Below are positions 7,965 through 14,273 of a stretch of DNA of 14,273 nucleotides, in pieces. The stretch's first letter is position 1, and each line of letters starts with the position of its first letter. Source of the DNA: Cymbomonas tetramitiformis. Lineage: Eukaryota > Chlorophyta > Pyramimonadophyceae > Pyramimonadales > Pyramimonadaceae. A model generated the notes under the pieces. That model ran no database searches. It worked only from the letters and a program-made list of their open reading frames with translations, and was not told where the DNA came from. Location: contig LGRX02030439.1 of NCBI GenBank assembly GCA_001247695.2, positions 1 to 14,273 on the forward strand, read 5' to 3'. The translations under genes and the position numbers were made by a program.

Positions 7965-8214
7965 AATTAGTCACGCCGTGCCTGCCTGGGGGTTAGCTAT
8001 AGTGTAGCCTCCTAGATGTGCAGAAGAGCTCTGTCAAGTTGAGCTATGTTTAGGGTTTTGGCAAAGTAACAGCAGTATCTGACAATCTTACTGTGACCTG
8101 GGACCGCCCTGACCAAGAGTACAGGCCCCCAGTTGTGCTAGTTTCCTCCTGAAGTTGAGTAGGGAGTTTGTTTGCTTCGTTCACTACTAACTCCGGTCAC
8201 CACCCTAGGTGGTG
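7965..8214 (+). other. 3' untranslated part of the gag element with pre-LTR palindrome
   Basis: No gene is seen here. The last 17 bases (8198-8214) form the perfect inverted repeat caccacc-cta-ggtggtg, and the purine-rich aggtggtg (8207-8214) directly abuts the LTR start, where a polypurine tract is expected. The same aggtggtg precedes the LTR at 14101. Confidence 0.55.
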
Positions 8215-8445
8215 TGCTGGATGTGACACACCGACAGTCAAAATCTGTCACTTGTCACTTCCTATAGTAGGCTGGGTGACCGTCACCAGTAGACGGGAAA
8301 CACCCGTTAGTATTTATGTATACCTTTTTTATCAATCTGAGATTTTTACCGTTCTGATATCGAAACCCTTAACTCAGGGTTTATTCTCCGTTATCCGATA
8401 TATACACACCCGACTATATATCTGACATTTCACATTTGAATGGGG
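8215..8445 (+). repeat. Probable 3' LTR of the gag element
   Basis: It begins with tgctggatgtgaca (8215-8228), which differs by one base from the start of the LTR at 14101. It follows the same purine-rich octamer. The rest has diverged, but short inverted repeats of the gtgac/gtcac type recur in both. The expected end (a sequence close to catccagca) is not found, so the right border is only an estimate from the 231-base length of the other LTR. A 7-bp stem-loop, aaaccct/agggttt, lies at 8363-8382. Confidence 0.55.
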
Positions 8446-8686
8446 CTTGGCAACAACTACCTGTCGGATTTACTAGCCTAATAAAGAATGCGCGGTATGC
8501 TGAAGGCATGCTATGGCATGTGACGATGACAGATAAGGTGGCGATTTCAAGTGCTCCAAGTGGAATTTAGGGTACCGTGTCTACACGTTATTGATTTTAA
8601 AATTAGATAATAATTTTGCCCCAAAACGAACTATGTGAAAAAATTAACAAACAAGTAATTGGTTTGCTCGATTCCCGGCGGTGGTG
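8446..8686. other. AT-rich spacer, nothing recognised
   Basis: No gene, RNA gene or clear repeat is visible between the gag element and the first copy of the 61-bp direct repeat. The base composition is AT-rich. Confidence 0.5.
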
Positions 8687-8747
8687 AAAAAAAACAAAGT
8701 CGATCAATTAATCAATTAATCGACAGCCCCGCCACTAAAAGAACAAA
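8687..8747 (+). repeat. 61-bp direct repeat, left copy
   Basis: It starts with aaaaaaaacaaagtc and ends with actaaaagaacaaa. Both blocks recur at exactly the same 47-base spacing at 9323-9383, and the 32 bases between them are partly conserved. Inside the left copy, tcaattaa is tandemly doubled (8704-8719). Confidence 0.75.
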
Positions 8748-8897
8748 CAACAAGGCCGTAATTAATTCGAATGTCGCCGAATCCTGCCAAGAGCGACCGA
8801 CAATGCCAAACTGCCAAAATGATGCTCGACCCGTCAAAATCGCTCTGACTCGTGCACACCGCCAAACGCCGGTGGACTCGGGACTGTATCAATATCA

Positions 8898-9290
8898 TAA
8901 TTCAATGGGGACTCGGCGGTGTGTATCTTATGTAAATGCAGCCCTGACACTTGTAAATATGGGAAGATGACCCTGAGTGACATGGCCAAGCTGCGCCGTT
9001 CGTTAGACAAGCGTCAACAGTCGTCACTCATGAGTTTCGGTGTGAGGGGCGGTGTCGCTCCCACAACAGTGAACAACGACCCTGTTGTAACTCGTCCTGA
9101 GCCCAAGCTCTCCGTTGAGGACAGACTTTTACTTTTCTTAGAGAAAGTTTTGTACACCTCAACAAGAAGCGCGCTGGCCGCCCTAAAAAGTTGGCATTCG
9201 TTAATAGCAGCAATCTCCTTCTGGTCGAATGCGATGTGGAGTTGGGTGTCCTCTGCCAACGAATAGCCCATCGGCCTTAAAAGTGGAAAT
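8898..9290 (+). pseudogene. Relic coding fragment with Cys cluster and AT-hook
   Basis: The frame through 8901-9266 encodes C-I-L-C-K-C-S-P-D-T-C near its start, followed by a basic helix-like stretch (M-A-K-L-R-R-S-L-D-K-R-Q-Q). A different frame from about 9143 to 9290 reads K-K-R-A-G-R-P-K-K-L, an AT-hook-like motif, and then a hydrophobic stretch. This suggests an old gene, possibly from a transposase or another DNA-binding protein, that has shifted frame. No start with good context and no family match are seen. It lies between the two copies of the 61-bp direct repeat. It could also be chance open frame. Confidence 0.3.
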
Positions 9291-9322
9291 AATTAAATAT
9301 TTTGACAGAATGATCAGTATTA

Positions 9323-9383
9323 AAAAAAAACAAAGTCCCATAATTAAATAATTGGTAGGCAAGCTCCGCACTAAAAGAACAAA
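9323..9383 (+). repeat. 61-bp direct repeat, right copy
   Basis: Second copy of the 8687-8747 repeat, offset by exactly 636 bases. The 15-base left block and the 14-base right block are identical in both copies. Confidence 0.75.
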
Positions 9384-9703
9384 GGAAAAAAAATGTTTTC
9401 GGCCAATCAACAATTTTTTGTCCCTTTTTTATTGCACCCAAATTCAGGAATACAAATCAATAAAGTAGACACGGTATATGACCTTTGGTTTCTGAGGCTT
9501 ATCACCCTGACATTGAAAATTCAGGACTCAAATATGCGGTGTTTCGCTGTAAAGTATCTCCTATGCTTTTCCGTCTACCGTGGAGAGGAAAGGCAAAGTA
9601 CACCTCTTATACAAAATTCCTTGACCAGATAATGAAGCAGGTTTAAGGGTTCCATCACCAACATATGTGTTGCGCACGTTGAATTCCCAAAGTCTACAGC
9701 GAG
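9384..9703. other. 3' flank of the glycosyltransferase-methyltransferase gene
   Basis: No gene is supported. On the minus strand this is the region downstream of the 9704 stop. A minus-strand AATAAA (plus-strand tttatt, 9428-9433) is a possible polyadenylation signal, but it lies about 270 bases after the stop, so the assignment is weak. Confidence 0.35.
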
Positions 9704-11701
9704 TTATTTCATACGAAAGAAGCAAGCCTGCTCTTGACAACCAGCCCAACTAACGGAGTCAAAGATCTTGTTCACGGTTGGGTCATCAGATCGGTGAGTT
9801 CCGGACGGGTGAAGCTTGGAGCCGAGGAGGTTCTGCACGGCGGTCCAAGAGAGTGCGCTTGGTGCCACGCCTTTACTGCTGTAGTCCAAAAAGTTCACGT
9901 GCATGTCCTCGACGAACAGCATGCCTCTAGGGCGCAGACCCCCCTCAGAGAGGAAAAATTCCATGCTTGTCCGTTGCTGTTTAAATTGGTGACCGCCATC
10001 GTCAACCACAAAATCGAAGGGACCGCGCTCCTTCACCATCTGTCGTAGCAAGGCCCGATTTGACTGATCTCCCGAATAAATTCGCACCGTTTTATTATTT
10101 CGCACGAGCGTGCTGCCGATCTTTTTGACGCAGGCAGCGTCGGACTCAAGGAACGTGATGGAGACGGAAGGGTTCTCGAAATAGCGTGTCCAGAGATTCA
10201 GGGACTTCCCCGGGCCATATGTCATATCACAACCCAGGCCAATCTCCAAAAACTTAATGGGATCCCTTCGGCGGCTCTCCAAGAACTCCGTGTACATAGA
10301 GCTGTAGTCGTGACAGTGCTCTCCGAAAGTCTTGCAGGGCTCAAACTCTCGACTCCCACTCTTGTCCGTGCCCGCTTCGATTGCGAGCGAGCGCCAACTC
10401 AGTCGATTAGCCACCGCACCTTGAGTTCTCAACTGTGTTGAGGGACGCTGCCTGGGAGAACGAGAGGGTGTGGCTGCAAAACTGTGGACGCGCTTAATTC
10501 CTCCCGCTGGAGTCGTTCCAAGACTGCTCAAGGCAGGAGCACTTTTCAGAGTTGCAGCTCTAGATGCTGAGGGTCCATTTGGGGATCCCCTTAGGAAGCG
10601 CTGAGAAGCGTGGGAGCTCAGTGGGACTTGGAGCAGAGACGTGAAGTCCTGGATCATGTCTTCTTGATTAGATTTTAGGAACATGAACTCGAACGGATGG
10701 GGTGTCATGCCGAAGTAACCGCGAAACCTCTGCACATTGCTGCGCATGTGACTGGGCTGCGCAGCCTCGATTACTTGGCACTTGGCAGCGGACGCGCTCA
10801 CATTCTGAAAATTATGCTGGTCCCATATATGCATGGTCGAGGCGAGATTGTACCCGGCTTCTAAAATGGCAGCAGACATACCGAGCTCGATGTGCTGGAT
10901 CAAAAAGTCTTTGTTCGGGGTTCTCCTGCCGCATTTTATCCTCGGGAGAATAAGGTCCAGGCCTACGCGGTCTGTGGCGAAGGCGAAGCTCTGCAGGTGC
11001 AGTCGGGATAAAGTTTTGTCGACAACGCAGTTTTCGACGCAATAGCAGTTCACAGATGTCCCCGCCATTTTTATCGTGTCGTCGAGCTTGTCCGTAAACA
11101 ACTGCACCCACGAGGTGGCTTTAGGGTGCGAGGGAGGTAAGAAGGGTCCTCTCACAGATCCATTAGCGTAAAAGAAGTAAGAGAATTCCGACCTTTCCTT
11201 TTGAAGGTGAATTTTGTTAAGCAGCTCATACCAACCACAATACTCTCCACCTTGATTGTCACGTTTTATAACGTGCACATGGGGCAAGTGCTCAGGAATT
11301 TCAACTGTGAGTTTGTGTCCGTGGATGATGAAGAAGAACGTGCTTTCCTCTGGGCTGGGCGCCGCCGGTCCGAGGACCCCGGCTTCGATGAAAAACTGCA
11401 GGTTCAGTTTGGCGTTGACTGCGTCGGTGTTGGAGCCAGGAGCATTCAGTTCCGGCTCGAAGTAGGAGTAAACGATGGCTGTTTTCCTGTCAACTAATCG
11501 AGGTGTTCTCTCGCTCTCTCTCTCTCGCAGCGGCGATTTTCCAGTCTCCGGCAGCTTACTCACCATATCACCTAAATCAGCGGCTGCTTCTGATGAAGGC
11601 TTGGCGTTGTATGCCAAAGATGTATCAAAGAGGTTCCAAAGAAGCAAAACATGCAATGCTTGCAGAACGAGACGCAAAATTCCCTGCGAGCGAAGAAACA
11701 T
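9704..11701 (-). CDS. Type II membrane glycosyltransferase-like and methyltransferase fusion
   Basis: I chose the ATG at 11699-11701; the frame is open upstream but without another ATG before 11770. The 665-residue protein starts with a hydrophobic anchor (about 6-31, I-L-R-L-V-L-Q-A-L-H-V-L-L-L-W) after a short basic end, as in Golgi type II enzymes. Residues 74-335 resemble a glycosyltransferase-like family: D-N-Q-G-G-E-Y-C-G-W, then Y-A-N-G-S-V-R-G-P-F-L-P, then F-A-T-D-R-V-G-L-D. A Ser/Pro/Arg-rich linker (about 345-440) follows. Residues 443-665 are a class I SAM-dependent methyltransferase: a G-T-D-K-S-G entry, motif I F-L-E-I-G-L-G-C (484-491) with Y-G-P-G-K-S-L-N-L-W, S-G-D-Q-S, F-V-V-D-D-G-G-H-Q (564-572) and F-V-E-D-M-H (596-601). 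This suggests making and methylating a cell-wall or secreted glycan; the substrate is not visible. It is intact and intronless, and it looks like a host gene unrelated to the surrounding elements. A (CT)n microsatellite near 11507-11528 encodes R-E-R-E-S-E-R. Confidence 0.7.
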   Translation of the reverse strand: MFLRSQGILRLVLQALHVLLLWNLFDTSLAYNAKPSSEAAADLGDMVSKLPETGKSPLRERESERTPRLVDRKTAIVYSYFEPELNAPGSNTDAVNAKLNLQFFIEAGVLGPAAPSPEESTFFFIIHGHKLTVEIPEHLPHVHVIKRDNQGGEYCGWYELLNKIHLQKERSEFSYFFYANGSVRGPFLPPSHPKATSWVQLFTDKLDDTIKMAGTSVNCYCVENCVVDKTLSRLHLQSFAFATDRVGLDLILPRIKCGRRTPNKDFLIQHIELGMSAAILEAGYNLASTMHIWDQHNFQNVSASAAKCQVIEAAQPSHMRSNVQRFRGYFGMTPHPFEFMFLKSNQEDMIQDFTSLLQVPLSSHASQRFLRGSPNGPSASRAATLKSAPALSSLGTTPAGGIKRVHSFAATPSRSPRQRPSTQLRTQGAVANRLSWRSLAIEAGTDKSGSREFEPCKTFGEHCHDYSSMYTEFLESRRRDPIKFLEIGLGCDMTYGPGKSLNLWTRYFENPSVSITFLESDAACVKKIGSTLVRNNKTVRIYSGDQSNRALLRQMVKERGPFDFVVDDGGHQFKQQRTSMEFFLSEGGLRPRGMLFVEDMHVNFLDYSSKGVAPSALSWTAVQNLLGSKLHPSGTHRSDDPTVNKIFDSVSWAGCQEQACFFRMK

Positions 11702-12439
11702 CGTCGTTCGATTTATTTTAACGAAATCAACTACGAACCTGTGCACAAGCACACCTTTCAAACCTGACACTGATACAACTATCGATCTGTCAAGCTATAG
11801 TAGTTTCTTGGAGGTGGGGATTGATACATGCTTCTCAGGCGCTCTAGTCGTTGGCATAAAGAGTGGGCAAGGGTTGTTGAACGTTGCCACAAGTCACGCC
11901 GTAAGCCATGTGCTCGGACAATGAAGAAGCAAAAAGGCCATATGGCAGGAAGAAAAGAAGGTATGAATAAGGCGAGCTGGCTGAACCAAAACGATCGATG
12001 CCTGCAGGATTCGAACCTCAGCCTGCGCGTGAAACGTCGTGAAACCACTACTGTACCCCGTCATTTGCCAATTACAAGGAATTAGCGACACGAAATGAAA
12101 AAAAAATAGGTCATAACTTCATGCGTAATGATCGGATCGGGGCAAACCCTACAGTATGTGGGAAACTCAGCACATCGAAATTGAAGCCATGCTCCAGACC
12201 GCACGATCTCTACAATGAAATGTGTTAAGAATTAAATTTGCGAAATTCTCAAAATCTTTAGAATACTCACCCCACACCTGATTCTCCGACATTCTTATAT
12301 CCGAGAGACTACTGTATGGCAACATCGGAACTTTCTCAATTTGCTCGACGCAAGTACGCATGATTTGTCAGGCAGTGGTGCGCCAGCTCTCCTGCGCGCT
12401 GTAACAGTGGCACCGGCTCTCCCGGGCACTATCCGCGAC
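11702..12439. other. Upstream intergenic region, no gene recognised
   Basis: This is the 5' side of the minus-strand fusion gene. Only short unsupported open frames occur. Apart from the tRNA-like element near 12000-12062, I see no repeat, RNA gene or clear promoter element. Confidence 0.5.
11999..12062 (-). other. tRNA-like element with A- and B-box motifs
   Basis: On the minus strand, ggttcgaatcc (plus 12007-12017) matches the pol III B-box/T-loop consensus perfectly. Upstream of it, tacagtagtgg (plus 12045-12055) matches most of the A-box, and between them is a tttcacgcgcagg stretch like a tRNA anticodon arm. The A-to-B distance is a few bases shorter than in a normal tRNA, the T-stem pairs only three bases, and no convincing 7-bp acceptor stem forms. 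I therefore read it as a degenerate tRNA, a tRNA-derived SINE head, or chance, not a functional tRNA gene. Confidence 0.3.
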
Positions 12440-12575
12440 GTGGCTAGAGCTGACGGGGTTGGATTAGCCTGCCTCCAGATCGAGATGCTGTTGGTTCAGG
12501 TTGCCCCAAGATGGGCTTAATTTAGGGTTTTAAGTGTATCTGTATTCTGCAGTATGCCTCACCGATTGCTAGTCT
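12440..12575 (+). other. Possible fragment of an LTR-element 3' end
   Basis: The order gcctcc-agat, tttagggtttt, gcagtat (about 12470-12555) repeats the order found after the gag stop (about 8007-8077), with indels. This suggests a diverged piece of a related element's 3' untranslated part, cut off before its LTR. The matches are short. Confidence 0.3.
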
Positions 12576-12806
12576 CTATAGATATGGCATGGTGATTGTC
12601 ATTTCGTCACCTGTCATAACCGTTGTCAGATTCGGTGTCCAGTAGTGACCGACAACTCTCGTGCTATTTAGCTCGCCAGTCCGTATGCCTGTTCCCTTCT
12701 AATATCATAATATTCCGAGTATGTAGCCTTGCCTTACGGCGTTCCGACTTGCATTGACCCTCTGTCCGCTTGGTATATTATTACCCTCACGGTATAATAT
12801 CCAGCA
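12576..12806 (+). repeat. 5' LTR (231 bp)
   Basis: The right end, atatccagca (12797-12806), is the exact reverse complement of tgctggatat that opens the LTR at 14101. LTR ends of the form TG...CA with a long terminal inversion are typical. The first six bases here (12576-12581) no longer read tgctgg, so the left tip is mutated or replaced. It carries an 11-base insertion relative to the right copy near 12702. Confidence 0.75.
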
Positions 12807-12818
12807 GGTTATGGTTCC
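12807..12818 (+). other. Probable primer-binding site
   Basis: ggttatggttcc begins directly after the LTR terminal CA. Its first eight bases resemble the Ty1/copia-type site that pairs with an internal fragment of initiator tRNA-Met; that comparison is from memory of the Drosophila copia element. The position immediately after the LTR supports the role. Confidence 0.5.
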
Positions 12819-14080
12819 ACCTTACGCTTGCGTTACGTCTTTGCAGGTTGGTTCGTTCGTGGTTCGTCTTTTGGGTTGCGTGGGAATTTTGCCGCTTTCG
12901 GCATCATTCTTTGGCCGAGGAAGTGCTCACTTGAGCCTGCTGGGACGTCGGATTGACCGCCCTGTACGACCAGTTGTTACCTCTTTTGGAGCACGCATCT
13001 TTCGCTACCTCTTTCTTTGGGGTTTACGTTATCATCTTTGCCGCAGCTCTCATTAGGCTGCGTTTTAGAGAAGAACTTCGTGGAGTTCTACCACAAGCTA
13101 ATTTCTGTTTCGCATAAGATCGCTTTTTATGTTTGCGTTGACGTTTCGTGCTTTGGAGAGAGCGTTGCAGCCGCTATAGGGAGCGCGTCCCTATGGTTCG
13201 TATTTTCGACTTCGCTTGGCGCGACTCAGCCTTATGTTCTATATCGCATTATACGCGCGATGCCGTTTCTGTTCTTGTTCGCCTCATCATATTAACGCGT
13301 TTTGAGTAACTTGGTATCCCTCTTACGTTGCTTGACGTGTTTTCTTCTAATCGCTATTGGAGGAATGGAGAATGCTGTGGCCTCGCTTTCTGTCGGGCAG
13401 TTCTCTCCGCTGGGACCTCTGGCCGTTGGCATTACGTTTTACTCATGGACTTATGAACTTATGGTTTTCTGGCCACGTTGTCACCCTGTGGGTGCTGCTT
13501 TGGTGCCTTTTATTATCATATTGTAGATTATCTTCGTCCTCGTCACGTTGTGGGCTTGAGATCCTGCGTCGGATTGGCATTCCTACGTGGTCGTTGCTGC
13601 TCCGCTTTGGGTGGTGCTTGTTCGGGATGTTATATTTGTTTGGCGTGTAGTATCGTTGGTGGGACTGGTACATGTTGGTCAGCGCTACACCACTTGTCAC
13701 CAGCTAGCTCTCCACTAGTCCACACGACCTCGCGGACATCTGTTTTTTCCCCCGTACGATTGGCACCGTCCTGACACTGCAATTCTCTGGTCTTTGGCAT
13801 GATCGACCACTTCGCTGACGACTCGCCTATGGCACGACGGTGCTTTGCTAGCATTGCACCAACAGCTTGCGGTAGAGATTCGTTCCGTCCTTTGGATTCT
13901 TACGTTGGTTCTTGGATGCTTCCGATCTTGTGGTTTGCTTATGTATCATGGCATGCGTTTAGCCACGAGCTCCGGCTCGTGCATCTTGCATCTCCCCTAG
14001 CTGACTAACAAAATAACGTATCTCTAGTATCTCTAATATATATTAGCTAGCCAGGGTGGTGTCGATCACTCGTGTCTGTT
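12819..14080 (+). other. LTR-element interior without supported genes
   Basis: This is 1.26 kb of T-rich, A-poor sequence. By hand count, 13081-13140 has about 25 T and 12 A, and 13381-13440 about 21 T and 4 A. Short open frames give hydrophobic, low-complexity products as expected from the composition. No retroviral motif or RNA gene is seen. It fits the noncoding body of a non-autonomous (TRIM/LARD-like) element. Confidence 0.5.
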
Positions 14081-14100
14081 CCACCTCATCTGAGGTGGTG
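14081..14100 (+). other. Pre-LTR palindrome and polypurine-like tract
   Basis: ccacctca (14081-14088) and tgaggtgg (14091-14098) are perfect reverse complements with a 2-base loop. The octamer aggtggtg (14093-14100) abuts the LTR start. A similar palindrome ending in the same octamer abuts the LTR at 8215. Confidence 0.6.
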
Positions 14101-14273
14101 TGCTGGATATGACATGGTGATTGTCATTTCGTCACCTGTCATAACCGTTGTCAGATTCGGTGTCCAGTAGTGACCGACAACTCTCGTGCTATTTAGCTGG
14201 CCTGTCCGTATGTCGGTTCCCGAATATTCCGAGTATGTAGCCTTGCCTTACAGCGTTCCGACTTGCATTGACC
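14101..14273 (+). repeat. 3' LTR, first 173 bases
   Basis: Begins tgctggatatgaca and aligns with 12576-12759 with about six substitutions and one 11-base gap. It is cut by the end of the window, and about 47 further bases are expected. Confidence 0.8.

Larger units (their letters stand above)
5497..8450 (+). mobile_element. Gag-only LTR retroelement, 5' LTR missing
   Basis: The unit consists of a pyrimidine-rich leader (about 5497-5661), a Gag-like gene, a 3' untranslated part (7965-8197), a palindrome containing a purine-rich tract (8198-8214), and an LTR beginning TGCTGG at 8215. No protease, integrase, reverse transcriptase or RNase H motif is seen anywhere in it, so it would need enzymes from an autonomous relative. 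No copy of the 8215 sequence precedes the gag, so the 5' LTR is deleted or too diverged to see. Both outer borders are approximate. The GC content is clearly higher than in the DNA transposon to the left. Confidence 0.6.
12576..14273 (+). mobile_element. Non-autonomous LTR retrotransposon, right end outside window
   Basis: Two direct LTR copies (12576-12806 and 14101 to the window end) enclose 1294 bases. The left LTR is followed at once by a primer-binding-like site, and the right one is preceded by a purine-rich tract, which sets the orientation as plus. Over their shared length the copies differ at about six positions and by one 11-base indel, so the insertion is not recent or the copies have different sources. 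The interior shows no gag, protease, integrase or reverse transcriptase. Only short hydrophobic open frames occur (for example 13302-13526). The interior strand is T-rich and A-poor. Confidence 0.65.

Noticed and set aside
8661..8681. Second tRNA T-arm-like sequence (ctcgattcccggcgg)
   Set aside because: The T-loop is interrupted by extra bases and there is no A-box or stem partner nearby.
11507..11528. CT microsatellite as a regulatory element
   Set aside because: It lies inside the coding frame of the fusion gene and keeps the frame open, so a coding simple repeat explains it.
13302..13526. Short hydrophobic protein with membrane-like segments in the second LTR element
   Set aside because: The hydrophobic residues follow from the T-rich strand, neighbouring frames look the same, and there is no start context or family motif.
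1..14273. CRISPR arrays, rRNA genes, bacterial operons or Shine-Dalgarno-driven genes
   Set aside because: No regularly spaced repeats, no rRNA-like conserved blocks, and all recognised domains are eukaryotic.

Overview
The window is eukaryotic nuclear DNA and is dominated by mobile elements. The evidence is a MULE-type transposase with a PHD finger, a Gag-like protein with a zinc knuckle, long terminal repeats, and one large intronless gene for a predicted type II membrane enzyme. Intron-poor genes, mid-range GC and dense LTR elements would fit a multicellular red alga (Chondrus or Gracilaria type), but that placement is an inference and I cannot prove it from the sequence.

Bases 1-5500 look like one multi-gene DNA transposon or its remains. 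It starts with a large foldback structure and a palindromic tandem repeat (1-115). Four genes follow in alternating orientation: a decayed 2-oxoglutarate/Fe(II) oxygenase-like gene with an N-terminal PHD-like zinc cluster (192-1430, +), two small intact cysteine-rich genes transcribed divergently (1607-2113, - and 2311-2595, +), and a large intact transposase (2709-5327, -). The transposase combines a FLYWCH/WRKY-GCM1-like zinc cluster, a MULE DDE core, a variant SWIM finger, an AT-hook and a C-terminal PHD finger. A transposase linked to a 2OG oxygenase recalls fungal KDZ transposons that carry TET/JBP genes, but here the transposase family is different. This is the most interesting part of the window.

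Bases 5500-8440 hold a GC-rich, gag-only LTR retroelement. A Gag with one net frameshift (5662-7964) is followed by a 3' untranslated part, a palindrome that includes a purine-rich tract, and the start of a 3' LTR at 8215. No pol and no 5' LTR are visible.

Bases 8440-9700 are AT-rich relic DNA: a 61-bp direct repeat (8687 and 9323) flanks fragments of a Cys-rich/AT-hook coding relic. Bases 9704-11701 (-) encode the one clear host-type gene, a membrane-anchored fusion of a glycosyltransferase-like domain and a class I SAM-dependent methyltransferase. Its upstream region carries a tRNA-like element on the minus strand (about 12000-12062).

Bases 12576-14273 are a second, non-autonomous LTR element: a 5' LTR (12576-12806) with a copia-like primer-binding site directly after it, about 1.3 kb of T-rich, A-poor interior without convincing genes, and the first 173 bases of a 3' LTR (14101 to window end). 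Both LTR elements share the sequence around the start of their 3' LTRs, so they belong to related families.
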